Shown here piece after piece: positions 36,550-49,064 of a DNA stretch of 64,000 bases. Each line of letters opens with the position of its first letter. Position 1 is the first letter of the stretch. The DNA comes from Smallanthus sonchifolius (Eukaryota > Streptophyta > Magnoliopsida > Asterales > Asteraceae): NCBI GenBank assembly GCA_023525975.1, contig CM042040.1:53227486-53291485 (forward strand), in the 5' to 3' direction. The notes beneath the pieces are model-generated. The model ran no database searches, was not told the DNA's origin, and saw nothing but the letters and a program-made list of their open reading frames with translations. The position numbers were made by a program, and so were the translations under genes.

Positions 36550-36690
36550 GTGTGAGAACTTGTGCGGACCGGAAGGGTGGATACCTGTATTCTGGGAAAT
36601 TCTGTCAAGGAAAGCATTTCGTATAAATCCAAATCAACCGTTGGACCCGTATGCTTTCCTGGGAATTCTTGGGATGAGTATCCACTTATA
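36550..36690 (+). promoter_or_regulatory. Leader stem-loop of C
   Basis: Outer pairing GTGGATAC (36577-36584) with GTATCCAC (36678-36685), middle pairing GGGAAATTC with GAATTCTT (one bulge), inner pairing GGAAAGCAT (36609-36617) with ATGCTTTCC (36651-36659). Unpaired flanks GGAAGGGTG, CTGTCAAGG and CACTTATAGG match B almost exactly while the arms do not. Confidence 0.75.
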
Positions 36691-38960
36691 GGAATGCATG
36701 ACTTCTCTAAACGTTTGTGAGCTTAGATCTCTCTTGATATGTCAAAATACTTACTTAGTGATATGCACTAAATGAGTACTATCTCAAATACTATACACTT
36801 CATAAATTCATGATTCAAAAAAAAAACCTTCCTCTATAACCTTTACTCTATGATTCTTATGTTCCGTCTTTTCAAGAATGGTCACATGACAGCATGCTTA
36901 CTCGTCATGACCTGAAGGAGTTACCTTCAAGGAGAAATTCTTACAAGATTATACTTAAAGACTACATACATAAACTTATATTTATAAATACTACCCAATA
37001 AACTTCGTGATCATTGTAACATAACCCTTAAAACTATGTATTACCCTACAAATTCTTCTATAAAGCTTCATCATTTTATAAATATGACCCCTAAGAGGTA
37101 ACCCTTGTATTCTTACCTTACCTCCTTGACACTTAACCAAGTTTCATTTGATAACTAACTCAAAACTTTCGTTACACTTTTATACATCTCAAAACTTTCA
37201 TACGTCCTTAAACTTCATGATCCTTGTAATACCAGCACATTTAAACCATGTATTACCCTACAAGTCCTTTTACAAACTTCATTACTTTGTAAACTTGACA
37301 CCTAAGGAGAAACTCTTGTGTTTTCATTTTATCACTCAAAACTTCATTTGATGATCTACTCAAACTTTGTTACACATTTATATATCTCAAAACTTTCATT
37401 ACATTCTTAAAACTTACACATCACCGTTTCTTGTAAACAAAACTTAACGTCTTCTAAACCTAATTTTCCCGCAAGGGAAGAAGCCTACTATAGAATAAAC
37501 AAGTTCCACGTTTAAGACTCTAAACCCACAATGAACCTTGACATAGTACCATAAGACCCAAACATCGGTGACAACAACTGAGAGAAGTTGTAGGCCCATG
37601 AGGAAGTTCTGGCTAGGGAAATATGGTACATAAGTGAGTCCTCGTGACCACCCCTTCTTCCGGGAATTCTCTTCGTTAGCCCATCAACTTCCAATTAAAA
37701 ACTATTTTTGAAAATATTACTGTGATAACTCAGTATTATGAATAAAAACCTTTTGAACATATTTAATCAACTTACTTACATACTTTAATTTCCCGTTTAA
37801 ATTGCAAGGGCTAGAAGTCCCAATTTTGAAACATCTAAATGGAAACTATTTTGAAATTTCATCTTGTCATCATTTACTAGTTTAACTTTCCTTTCATCAT
37901 TGTAAACTTAACACACCTACCCAAACACTTTCGTCAAAAGCAACTTACATTAGTACTTGAAATAATCAACAACGTTGCATTAAATTATAAAAATCCTAAG
38001 TGACACGTGTACCTGAGGAATAAATCTTGAACAAATCTTCTAATTCGTAAGCACATTTTCAAAAAACAACCAGACTTACGAATCATTACCCCAAACAACC
38101 ATGACCCTTACTCCTTGTATAGACTTAACACTTGTAAACTTGACCAACTTTTCGCTTGACAATCACACCTATCTTTTATAAATCTTACTCGTACTACTTA
38201 TCGATGCCTAACTCGTCGTTTTTGAACATCTTAATTACATTCTATACAAAAGAAAACTATACTTTCTGTTATGAATCAAGATAAATCATTTGTAAACACA
38301 CTATTATAAACCTTATCGAAACTTTTCCCGTCACCCTATGCTTGGAGACTTTCCTCATTCAACTCTTGTCACGTAAAAGACCTACTAAAAATCACAACGG
38401 GGACTAAAAGCTTAAATACACGTTGCTAAAACATTAAACTTCGTATACACAACTATGAGGTCAGAGACTTTTGAGTCATGTAAAACTTGTATAAATACTC
38501 AATCCCGTGTTCGTAAAACTAAACATGATCAATAAAGGATCATGTAAAGCTTAATACTGAAACTTGAAACTCAACTGACTTATCCTATTTTCAAACTTAT
38601 ACTTGGATTCTTAGTCTTGAAAACTTGGTGTGCCCATCTTAACCAAACCCTATAAGACTTGATAAACGTACATTCCATATATACGAGAAAACTCCACTCT
38701 TGATACTAGACACTAGCAGGAAGGAGGGCATTACTCTCTTTAGCAAAGTACATCCCCTGACTCCTATCCAAACCAAACATCGGGATCCACTAACCTTCTG
38801 GACAACTCGAATCTTCTGTGAGAAAGCGTGTAACGGTTAATCCTATTCCAAACGCTGTCCCACACCTCTCTTAAACACTAGAGTATTTAGATAACCACTT
38901 TATACTCAAAACGTAATCGTATACTTCTATACACTGAAGCTAAACTAAGAGACTTTAAGG
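36691..38960 (+). other. Non-coding internal region of C
   Basis: About 2.3 kb without a supported gene. The sequence is AC-rich on the plus strand, with repeated blocks such as CATAAACTT/CAAAACTTTC and ACCCTACAA around 36960-37400 that suggest ancient duplication. No gag or pol relic was recognised. Confidence 0.6.
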
Positions 38961-39820
38961 CTATTCTATGTTTGACGTATTCTTGTTCAAACACAATTTA
39001 AACTATTCCATGTTTGACGTATTCTTGTTCAAACACAATTTAAACTATTCTATGTTTGACGCATTCTTGATCAAACACAATTTAAACTATTCTATGTTTG
39101 AAGTATTCTTATTCAAACACAATTTAAACTATTCTATGTTTGACGCATTCTTGATCAAACACAATTTAAACTATTATATGTTGACGTATTCTTGTTCAAA
39201 CACAATTTGAGCTACCCCATGTTTGACGTATTCTTATTCAAACATGATGAACGTATGAGACTTTAAACTACTCCATGTTTGACGTATTCTTGTTCAAACA
39301 TGATGAACGTATGAGACTTTAAACTACTCCATGTTTGACGTATTCTTGTTCAAACATGATGAACGTATGAGACTTTAAACTACTCCATGTTTGGCGTATT
39401 CTTGTTCAAACATGATGAACGTACGAGACTTTAAGCTACTCCATGTTTGACGTATGCTTGTTCAAACCCGATGGACGTATAAGACTTTAAGCTACTCCAT
39501 GTTTGACGTATGCTTGTTCAAACCCGATGGACGTATAAGACTTTAAGCTACTCAATGTTTGACGTATGCTTGTTCAAACACGATGGACGTATAAGACTTT
39601 AAGCTACTCCATGTTTGACGTATGCTTGTTCAAACACGATGGACGTATAAGACTTTAAACTATTCCATGTTTGACGTATGCTTATTCAAACATGATGAAC
39701 GTATAAGACTTTTAAACTACTCAAGGTTTGATGTATTCTTGATCAAACCCGAGGAAAGTGTAAAGACTTTAAACTACTCAATGATTGAAGTATTCTTAAT
39801 CAATCACGAGGAAACTTTGA
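38961..39820 (+). repeat. Tandem hairpin repeats inside C
   Basis: Seven units of ~42 bp (core TGTTTGACGTATTCTTG then TTCAAACACAATT) pass into about ten units of ~56 bp that add GATGAACGTATGAGACTTT. Every unit has TGTTTGA and TCAAACA as inverted arms around ~11 bases, so the RNA could form a chain of about 17 small hairpins. The 42-bp unit is 14 codons, which is why an open frame appears. Confidence 0.9.
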
Positions 39821-40432
39821 AACTCTAAATCTTGTCACATTCTTCTCTTTAATTATTGAATGACGCTACTCTCTAAGGGACTCGTTAATCAATGATCACT
39901 CTTATGTGAAAAATCTAGTCGTGTGTTAAACAAATTCTTGTACTCTTTCTGGATCCACACACAAACGGAAGGACCTATGCGGACTATGCGACGATTTGAA
40001 TGCTTGCGGGTGCACACGTAAGTACGAAAATCAGCGTATGGAAAGACATAGCAAACTCTGTCGTGTGCTACGATCTAAGACTTATCGTAAAAGGGAGCCA
40101 TGGAACTTAGGTACCGTAGCAATCCTTAGACGTATTATTCTACAAACTCAAATTCTTGAACTATCATCGAATCCATCCTGAGTGATACATCTCACTTTAA
40201 ATCTTGGATAGAAATTCAACAGTCATCCTCTCCAATGCTTTTGAAAACGAAACTTCATCTATCTAAATAAAACTATATACTTCTTAGGGAAACTCTTGGC
40301 AACCGTATGCTTTGAAACTTAGAAACCCAAGCAAACTTTTTCTCATTATCCTTGTACGTATCATAGACTTAAATCCTGAACTAAACCCTTCTGCTCTAAT
40401 TTCGGGACGAAATTCCCTAAAGTAGGAGAGAC
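39821..40432 (+). other. 3' internal end of C with polypurine tract
   Basis: No gene supported; a 61-codon ORF at 39996 has no recognisable feature. The final bases ATTTCGGGACGAAATTCCCT then AAAGTAGGAGAGAC (40419-40432) form the signature and polypurine tract before the 3' LTR, parallel to B. Confidence 0.75.
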
Positions 40433-40590
40433 TGTAATATCCGGTATTTTTCCGGCCTATCATTTCCTAAAAACCTTTGCACGTATTATTAATTCAAAAC
40501 TTGAAATTTTATCAAAACTATTTTCTTGAATAAAAAAATATTGATTTAATGGATATATATTTAAGAAGAACAATAATACTTGAGGTATAC

Positions 40591-40629
<39 letters not shown>

Positions 40630-43434
40630 CATATGAGACTTATTTAAGAGTATATACCTTATAAATAAATTATTAGAAATTTTATGAATTTATAATTATA
40701 TAAATTTATAAACTTATTCTAAAACACTTAAACTTGTAAATCATAAATCTTAGAAATTATTTTATAAAAATAATGAAAGGAAATAAAACTTATGTAGTGT
40801 TTATAAAAATAAAACATGTTTATTTTTATAAAAAGTCCAGGGACCAAAAACTGTCAATTTCGAAACTTATTTTAAACAAAAATCTAAATTTTATACATAA
40901 ATGATAAAACCTTTAAACCTCAGGGACCATTTGTGTAATAAAACCAAACTCCCATCTCAGGAAAACAGTCCCGAGTTCGAACCTCACTAGGACCGGTTTT
41001 GAGGCCGTTTAGTCAAAAACGCGAATTCTGGACCGATTCAATGAACCTCGAGTGTCGCCTCGCGCATGCGACCTCTCCCCAATGAGTATTAACTCTCCTC
41101 CCCAACCGAATTCACGCGTGAAGCCGGAATTAACTCTACCCGTTCACCCGTATTCGTCCCACCTAATCGACCATTTAATCACGAAATCGTGTATAAATAC
41201 CCGTTGTTACAGCCTAACGACATCATCCTCATACTCCTTAAACCTTCAATTCAGTCGATCAACACCTACATTCTTCGATTCGAAGCTACGACCGCCAACG
41301 TCCACCTTAAGCTCGTTCTCCCTCGTTTTCGATTCAAATCAGGTAATTCATAATACTCGTTTTCCTTCTTAGATTGAAAACCCTCTGTCAATTTACGAAG
41401 ACAGAGGGTTAATCAGTGTGTACTGGACGGATTTGCGTTCTAGGGTTCATACCAATTTGGGGGCAAGTGAGGCTTTTGTTTAAAAATTTCTTTTTCAAGT
41501 ATAAACAATGCGAACCCGTAGCCGGGATGGTCAGTGTGTGTGTGCGATGGTGACCCGGGGCTGGTCGTGCGTTCGATCCGGCTCACCCCCATTTTCCCAT
41601 TCCATATTTTTTTGTGCTATTTTATTCAGATTAAATATCCCAAATAATTCCTATAAAAATCTATTAAACTTTATAAACTCAAAAATGATTTTTATTTATG
41701 CTTCTACATTCTGCAACCATTTTATTTAATTTAACTTAGATAAAAACTTATAAAAAGTTAAATCCTTAAATGTAGTTTTAAATACTAAAAATTTATAAAA
41801 GATACTCTTAAAACTTTATAAAATTTATACAATTTTATAAAAAAAACAGAAACTTAATTTACTACCTAAAATTCTAGTAAGTAAATTCTTTTATAAACTT
41901 TAATAAACTTAAAACTTGTATAACTTTTATGAAATTATAAAAGTTTATGAAACTTATACAGTTGTACATCTTATAAAACCCATGTTTTATAGAAAACTTG
42001 TATTCATTGAAAAACAAATACTTTTCCAAATTTATAAACTTTATAAAACTTAAATAGAAGCTTTAATATTAAAAATATTAGCTTTACAAGAAATTCTATT
42101 TAACATTTTATAAGCTTATAAATGCCTATTTAACCACATTTTAAACATTATCAAATATCAAATTATGTGGTAAGATAAATACTTAATTCTTAAATACTTC
42201 AAATCTCGAATGATTTATTCTTTTGAATAATCATTTGTCCTTAGTAATTATTTTTCTTAAATAATTATTATTCATTCTTAATAATTAATTATTTTAAATA
42301 ATTGTTATTAATCCTTAATCATTATTTATTTTTCTTAAATATCCTTACAACTCAATTTATAAGATACTTAGGAAATTTACTTTAAATTATTATTACCTAA
42401 CTAGGGTAATTGATAATTATAAAACTTCTAAATAATAATTTTAATAATTATTCTAAATCTACAAACTTATGAAACTTTGATATTCAAGTCTCACGTCATC
42501 CATTTAAAACCTTTGCTTTAAACTTATTTTAAACTTTATAAAACACAATCAATCCCATCCCACATTTGGAACCCTAGTCAAATCTTGAAATCCTAGATCC
42601 TTTGCCTTAGACTTAAACTTGAAACTTTAGACTTATATTCTCAGGCCTATTGTGAGGATATTCTCCCTCAAAGTCTTGCAAACTTACTCATACCGGATAC
42701 TCTTCATCATCCAAGTGAGTATACTTAGCCCCTTTTTCCTTTTATGCTTTTGGGGTGAAACATGTTCACAATTCTTAAACTTATACAATTCTTGTACAAC
42801 TATGACTACGTGTTTATTCTTATGTTAAACTTGAGACTTGTATGCTTAGATTAAACTTAAAACTAGCACAATCATTAGCTTTGATCAAGCCGATAGTAAC
42901 AATGATAGATCTATTGCATTTAACCAATCCACCTTGATTGATTGACCCCTTCGGGGGGGGGGGAGCCCTTGGTGTTTGTTACTACATTAAACTTTAAACT
43001 TGAGACTTATAAGGGTAACCTGCGGGTTATGCCTAAACTTGGTTGGAGGGTTGATGTGCACAATGTCTAACATGCTTGTTTTCTCATACTTACATTATAG
43101 AATGCATGAATCATAGTGAATTGTAATATTTTTCAAATACTTGTTAAACTGTGTCAAAACCTTTGTATCTCACCAACTATTTTGTAGTTGACAGACTCTT
43201 TCACATGTTTCAGGTTCTACAACATGAGGCTTACTTGTGATCACATAGGATGCTTGGACCTAGAATGTTTAATCAATTAGACTTGTATTCCTGCTATGTA
43301 TTTGATTTTATTCTTTGTATTGAACCTTTGAATCTATTTATTAATGAAATATTGAAACTTTAATAGTCAACCTTGTGCTATTGAACAACCGCGTCTGCCC
43401 CGACGTATAATCCGCCGTCGGTTGGGGTGTGACA
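40433..43434 (+). repeat. 3' LTR of element C
   Basis: 3002 bp. It differs from the 5' LTR by roughly two dozen substitutions and small gaps by eye (for example an eight-base gap near 41347, microsatellite length, and a G-run of eleven at 42950). TATA box at 41192-41199. Confidence 0.95.
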
Positions 43435-44589
43435 TCTTACTTGCTCTAAAGTTAAAGCTGAGCACCAGAAACCATCTGGTCTTCTCCAACAACCTGAAAT
43501 CCCACAATGGAAATGGGAGCAAATTTCCATAGACTTCATCACCAAGCTTCCGCGAACCTCTAGTGGTCATGACTCCATCTGGGTCATTGTTGACCGCTTA
43601 ACCAAATCCATTCATTTTCTCCCAATCCGTGAGAACTACAAAATGGAGAAGCTTTCCAGACTCTATATCAATGAGGTCGTGACACGTCACGGTGTCCCTC
43701 TATCCATTATCTCCGACCGTGATAGTCGTTTACCTCCCGATTCTGGCAATCTTTACAGAAAGCTTTGGGAACTCGTTTGAACCTTAGCACGGCTTACCAT
43801 CCCCAGACTGATGGTCAAAGTGAAAGGACCATACAGACCTTGGAAGACATGCTCCGTTCTTGTGTGATTGACTTTGGAGGAAGTTGGGATCAACACTTGC
43901 CACTCATCGAATTCTCTTACAACAATAGTTACCATACGAGCATCAAGTGCGCCCCTTTCGAGGCTCTATATGGTAGGAAGTGTCCATCTCCGGTGTGTTG
44001 GACCGAGATCGGAGACGCTCAAATCACCGGTCCCGAACTCATTCAAGAAACCACCGACAAGATACTTCAAATTCAAGAAAGACTCAAGGCCTCTCGCGAT
44101 CGTCAAAAGAGTTATGTTGACAACCGTAGGAAGCCCCTTGAATTTCAAGTCGGTGATAGAGTCTTACTCAAGGTTTTCCCCTGGAAAGGTGTTGTCCGAT
44201 TTGGGAAGAAGGGAAAGCTAGCCCCTAGGTTCGTTGGGCCATTCGAAATTCTTAAAAGGATTGGCCCAGTAGCCTATAGACTCAAGCTACCAACCGAACT
44301 TTGTAATGTTCATGACGTTTTTCATGTATCAAACCTTAAAAGGTGCCTTGCTGATGACACACTTCAAGTTCCTCTGGATGATGTTCGTATCGACAACTCT
44401 ATGCATTTCATCGAAAAGCCCGTTGAAATCATGGACCATGAAGTCAAGCAACTCAAGCGTAGCCGCATCCCTATCGTGAAAGTTTGTTGGGAAGCCAAGC
44501 ATGGTCCTGAGTTCACCTGGGAATGTGAAGACCAAATGAAACATAAGTACCCTCATCTCTTTCTAGACCCTACAGCCTCTACTAGTTGA
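43435..44589 (+). pseudogene. B integrase, 3' portion after nested C
   Basis: Continues exactly from the target duplication: CSKVKAEHQKPSGLLQQPE of the zinc finger, the core DFITKLPRTSSGHDSIWVIV with HFLPIREN, then SIISDRDSR. One base is lost near 43729, which shifts the frame; from 43765 it reads on as MGTRLNLSTAYHPQTDGQSE, the GPFEILKRIGPVAYRLKLP fold and a chromodomain-like tail (IPIVKVCWEAKHG...FTWECEDQ...YPHLF), with stop at 44587-44589. The C-terminal domain may guide insertion to chromatin, as chromodomains do in chromoviruses (family knowledge). Confidence 0.92.
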
Positions 44590-44591
44590 AT

Positions 44592-44624
44592 TTCGGGGAC
44601 GAAATTCTTTTAACTAGGGGAGAC
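44592..44624 (+). promoter_or_regulatory. 3' signature and polypurine tract of B
   Basis: TTTCGGGGACGAAATTC followed by AACTAGGGGAGAC directly before the 3' LTR; primer site for plus-strand DNA synthesis. Confidence 0.85.
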
Positions 44625-47391
44625 TGTGACACTTCTGATTTTCACTACTTGTACTCATTCTAGACTTATCAATGAAAATCCGCATGACATTTCATTTTAC
44701 TTGAAATCCTATTCAGACGTTGTTACAATACTAGTTCACATGTGAAACATTACGTTTATGCTTGATTTCAAAGACTTATACTTATCTGTGATTGATTCGT
44801 GGATCGCACGTAGACTTAATTGATCTTTATGACACATTAAATACACATGAACCACCCCCATACATCTCAAACATGTTCTTACAACCCATTCAATGTGAAT
44901 TGATGCTTAAAAGTACTAGTTAGTACTTTCGTGCGATCGTTCGCCTTTTAAACCGTTGTTAACTACGTACCGTCCACGACCGACAAATCGTTTAACATGA
45001 CATTAATTTATGTTTTAAATGTTTAAAATATTCATTTCTTTAATTAAAACAAAGTTTGTTTGCAAAACTTTCCTTAAATAAATCCTGAAATTCGAAAAAC
45101 GATCAAAAAGTCCGTTTTCTCGCCCACCGATCGCTAACTACTACACGTGAATAACGTAACTTTAACTTAAATGTTTTTAGCTAAACATACTCTTTTTGTT
45201 ATGACAATCAACTTTAATGTTGAAAACATTTGCCAATTTCGCTTAGAAATGCTTAAAATCGCAATTTTCGAATGCGCGCACTCAACCGGATCAAGCTAGG
45301 ACCCAACCCACCTACTCTTGGACCTAGCCCAAGCAAGAAATCACAAAAAACCCAGCCCCATTGAGGAAAATTTCACAGATTTGAGGGCCCTAAAACCCTA
45401 AATTGCTTTCCAAGACATTCCATATTTACACCTCTTCAACCATTAGTATAAATAGGAGGCTTAGGATCTTGTTTTCTTTGCTAATTCTCCCTCAAACACT
45501 CCCAACCCCTCCTAAGTTGTGAAATCCCTTCCCAACCTTGAAGATTTCAAAAATCCCTTAGAGGATTCCAAGAGTTTGAAGATCAAACAAGTAAGTAACC
45601 CTCCGAAGTTGAATACCATCTTTTTATTTTATTCTTTCTTCATCCCCTCAATCTTTTTCTATTTTCTATCCATGATCACTTGATCATGTGAAACCTCAGC
45701 CCTAAAAACCCTCTAATAATCTTAATCAAACTAATAAATCAAGCTAACATCAACAACTAACAAACAAAGGATCCCGTTTGCAATGGCGGCTACGCCGTCG
45801 CATTCTGCGAATCCTCAAGACAACTATTGCAAAAGTGGCTCTGCCGATGCTTTAGTATGTTCTTGATAACTTAAAACATGTTATTTATTCTATATTATCA
45901 CTTATATGAACTCACACGCTAATTAAATATAGAATCCGCTTGCTCGTGTCGGCTATGCCGATTGCATTCTGTGATTCTCCAAAACGCTTCTGTGAATATC
46001 ATGGCTAGACCGGTGACACGGGAAGTTTTGGCTAACCTAATCTGATTATATTATGTATTATAATAACATAATAACATTCGTCTAATTTTTATTTGCGCGT
46101 TCGGTAATCTTAAAACCCTAAACGGACCACTTAAGTGCAACCATTGATTTTGGACAGAAACTGTGCTGAATTTAACTGAGCGTAATTTGACCATAATTAA
46201 TCTAAACTGAGCAAACTCAATTTCCACGACGTAGTTCGTCGAATTTCCTTTCCAACCATAATTGGATCGTTTTCTAATTCAAAAGTATGACTCCGTAGTA
46301 GGCAAAACGGGACAGAAACCTTTTTCAGTACCTTCTGTCTTGTTAGACTATTTTTGCTATGATCCGAGTCTCAAATGGAAAAAAATTTCTAAACGAAACT
46401 TCTTCGGAACGACTTAAACTAATTCCTTGTAAAATTTCATAATTTTTAGAATTCGTTTGATATTTTTAACAATCTCGTTTCTGTTCAGCTACTTTGCTGT
46501 CCAAATCTGAAAATCAACTAAAACTCTATTTTTGCAACTAATTCTTAATCTTATGACCCGAACCGCCTATCTAACACTCGTAACCATCGAACCTACCTTA
46601 AAACTGGTTTATTTATTTGTTTAGGGTCTGGTCCGTGATTCATCTCGTCTATTCGTTCAAGTTTCTTATCTCGTCTAGCTTTCAAGGTGAGACTTCATAG
46701 CCCCACTTTATTCAAATCGTTTTGGGGGAAACATGTACGCGTTGGCACGTATTAAAACACGTTTTCAAACAATTCTAAAACAAGCGAATCATATATGTAT
46801 GTGAGTAAATGAACACAACATGATAAACGTTAAACTTGCAAATCCTTAACTTGAAACTTTCAAGCCAACGGTAGTACAGATATGGGCCATAGGATGGAAA
46901 CCACATATACACTATGTACAACTTTTGGTTGGACATCTTATTCGTTATCAGTGCAACTTGTGAGTTGTACCACTTATTCGTTACTCATCATTTTAGGTTG
47001 GATTTGCTAATCATGTGTTTGTTTTATTACGTGTTATATGATGATCTTGGAATATGAATTGTCACCTTTGCCAAACTTATACTTTTATTAAACCTATGAT
47101 TTCTCACCAACTATTTTTAGTTGACACTTGTTTTTCGTACATGTTTCAGGTGATTAAGCTCGTGATAGGTCAAGTCAATATCACATAGGATTTGCCTAGA
47201 TATCAATTGAAGAATCTTATTTTAAGTTGCTTGTCTTTTGAACATGTTATCTGTTTGGTTTAATTCGAAACTTATGTAATTGGGATTTTTTTTAATATTA
47301 TGAAACTTTAATAGTAAATGTCTTTATTCCATTGTGTTCTTTTGTCAATTAAGTCGCACCCGTGGTTAAGATGCACGGTTGGGGTGTGACA
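44625..47391 (+). repeat. 3' LTR of element B
   Basis: 2767 bp, collinear with the 5' LTR, with scattered differences that look more numerous than between the C LTRs. TATA box 45447-45455. Confidence 0.94.
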
Positions 47392-47401
47392 GATACCAAC
47401 C

Positions 47402-49064
47402 TGCCACACCCCGATTTCAGGACACCCTGTGCGTGCGACCAGATTGGCACCTCCGATTTTATTTTATTTAGGAAACAGTTAGTTTAGCAGCGGAAATACT
47501 TTTCGATCAAACTTGTAATAAATCACAACCCGAGGGTTGATATTGTATATTTTTCAAATCCGAGGATAAATAAAATACCATTTCATTTCACTAGGGATTT
47601 AAATACCCTTTTTCTGTACAAAACCATGGTCCACGACCATTTACATGTCACCTGCATAAGCAGGGTAAAAATAGAGCCACAAGGTAGTTGGCCTGTGCCT
47701 GGGGAGTTAACCCTGTCCAATACCAAGCTATACCAGCATTGGTATCTAAGGGTTTTACCTTCCGGCACCTAACCCTGTGTACAAGGGAGTATCCATATCT
47801 AGGAAATCGTCATTGTAAATATCTCCTCTTGTTTCTTATCACTGTAGAGTTATCTCCATGCTATTAGCACATAACCCTATCAAAATATTTTATGTACACC
47901 TTTATCCCCAAGACTATCCCGTAGGACTAGACTTAGATAATCATTGATTACCTGAAAAACATTTGGAAAATAAAATGTCAGCGCGAACGCTGGTGAACAT
48001 GATTATCATAACTAGTTTCATTTGGAAAATACTGTATCAAAATATTTAACCATAATACGGGTACAATCTACCATTCAGTAGAACTATTTCATCTGATTAT
48101 ACAACCACTGCATACACCAATAATTTCCGTAAAAGCACTGCTGGCATTACTAGACTTACTTACTGCGATGTCCCTTAACTGAGACCCCGTCTTACATTCA
48201 GCTACAGACAATTATCATCCCTAATATGGGAATTTCACCTATAAAGCGTGTATCCCTTGATCAAGTTTTACGTATACTTATGGCCTGAATGTTTTACGTA
48301 GACGCCCTTATGCATCAAACTTGTGAATACCAGTATTGCCATTTATGTAAACGTAAAACTTTTCGAAGTTTTGAAAATAAAAGACAGATAAACATATTCA
48401 CCTTAATAGTAGCTTGATCTTATCTCAGGGTAGTCCTGGTATGCTTAATGTAAACCTTAAAGCAAGTTCTAAGTTAAGTTAGAATCTTAACGCACGAATA
48501 TGGAAATAAACGAAAGTGCAGAAATAAGCGAAAGTAAGTTATTTTACCGAAACGAGAGCATGATAATTGAGGTAGATGGTCTCCAGGAAGTTGGGAGCAG
48601 TTGGGATGCTTCAAAATGAGCAGCCGAAGGCTGCTATTTATAGTTGCTCGGCTGGACCCGTAGCGGACCGTTAGCATAGGTGGTAGCGGTCCTCTACCGC
48701 CTAGGGCTTGCATCATCCCTACGAGTCGTTTCCTGATTAGACCAAACCTTAGATTGCGGCTGGCGGACCGTTACGGAGGGCGTGGCAGTCCGCCACCAAG
48801 ACACGCGTCAGATTTTGAAGATGAATCACTAGACACGTGGCGTCACGAGAAGTTGCGGCTGGATTGCGGCTAGCGGACCGTTACCTAAGTGGTGGCGGTC
48901 CGCCACCCAACCTTGAAGCCTGTAGCAGACCGTTAAGGAATATGGTAGCGGTCCGCTACCAATTATTTTCATTTTTAACCCTCGAAGTTTAGGGATTTGA
49001 CGATTCCAACCCCTAGGGTTTTCAATTTGACAATTGAGGACCTTGGAATTTGCCTGGCGTTACA
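47402..49064 (-). repeat. 5' LTR of element A
   Basis: Plus strand TGCCACACCCCG...CCTGGCGTTACA, 1663 bp. TATA box CTATAAATAG on the minus strand at 48634-48643, with GCGGACCG inverted repeats at 48660-48960. The C in TGCC is a change from the TGTC seen in the other copy. Confidence 0.92.

Larger units (their letters stand above)
33265..43434 (+). mobile_element. Non-autonomous LTR retrotransposon C (LARD-like)
   Basis: LTRs 33265-36276 and 40433-43434, target duplication TCTTA (33260-33264, 43435-43439), a primer-binding site and a polypurine tract, but no gag, protease, RT or integrase in ~4.16 kb of internal DNA. The 3' end keeps the chromovirus signature ATTTCGGGACGAAATTCCCT. The LTRs are ~99% alike by eye, so it is the youngest of the nest. 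It must have been moved by proteins from another element. B-like relatives are candidates because B and C share the primer site, leader layout and 3' signature. Confidence 0.95.
26324..47391 (+). mobile_element. Ty3/gypsy retrotransposon B, carrying nested C
   Basis: 5' LTR 26324-29089, 3' LTR 44625-47391, target duplication GATAC at 26319-26323 and 47392-47396. It has a clean primer-binding site, an upstream ORF, a leader stem-loop, one long gag-pol frame and a polypurine tract. Subtracting element C leaves ~10.9 kb, a normal size for a chromovirus with long LTRs. Damage: C inside integrase and one lost base at ~43729. Confidence 0.95.
18408..49064 (-). mobile_element. Ty3/gypsy retrotransposon A, host of nested B and C
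   Basis: Flanked by GTATC at 18403-18407 and 49065-49069. LTRs are 18408-20066 and 47402-49064. Between them on the minus strand are a primer-binding site, a leader, three small ORFs, gag and pol. Element B inserted into the primer-binding site and C into B. Without them A is ~9.6 kb. The LTRs differ visibly more than those of B or C, and pol is riddled with frameshifts, so A is the oldest of the three. Confidence 0.93.

Noticed and set aside
38968..39210. 80-codon ORF of repeated NYSMFDVFLFKHNL
   Set aside because: It exists only because the repeat unit is 42 bases, a multiple of three. Neighbouring 56-base units break the frame.
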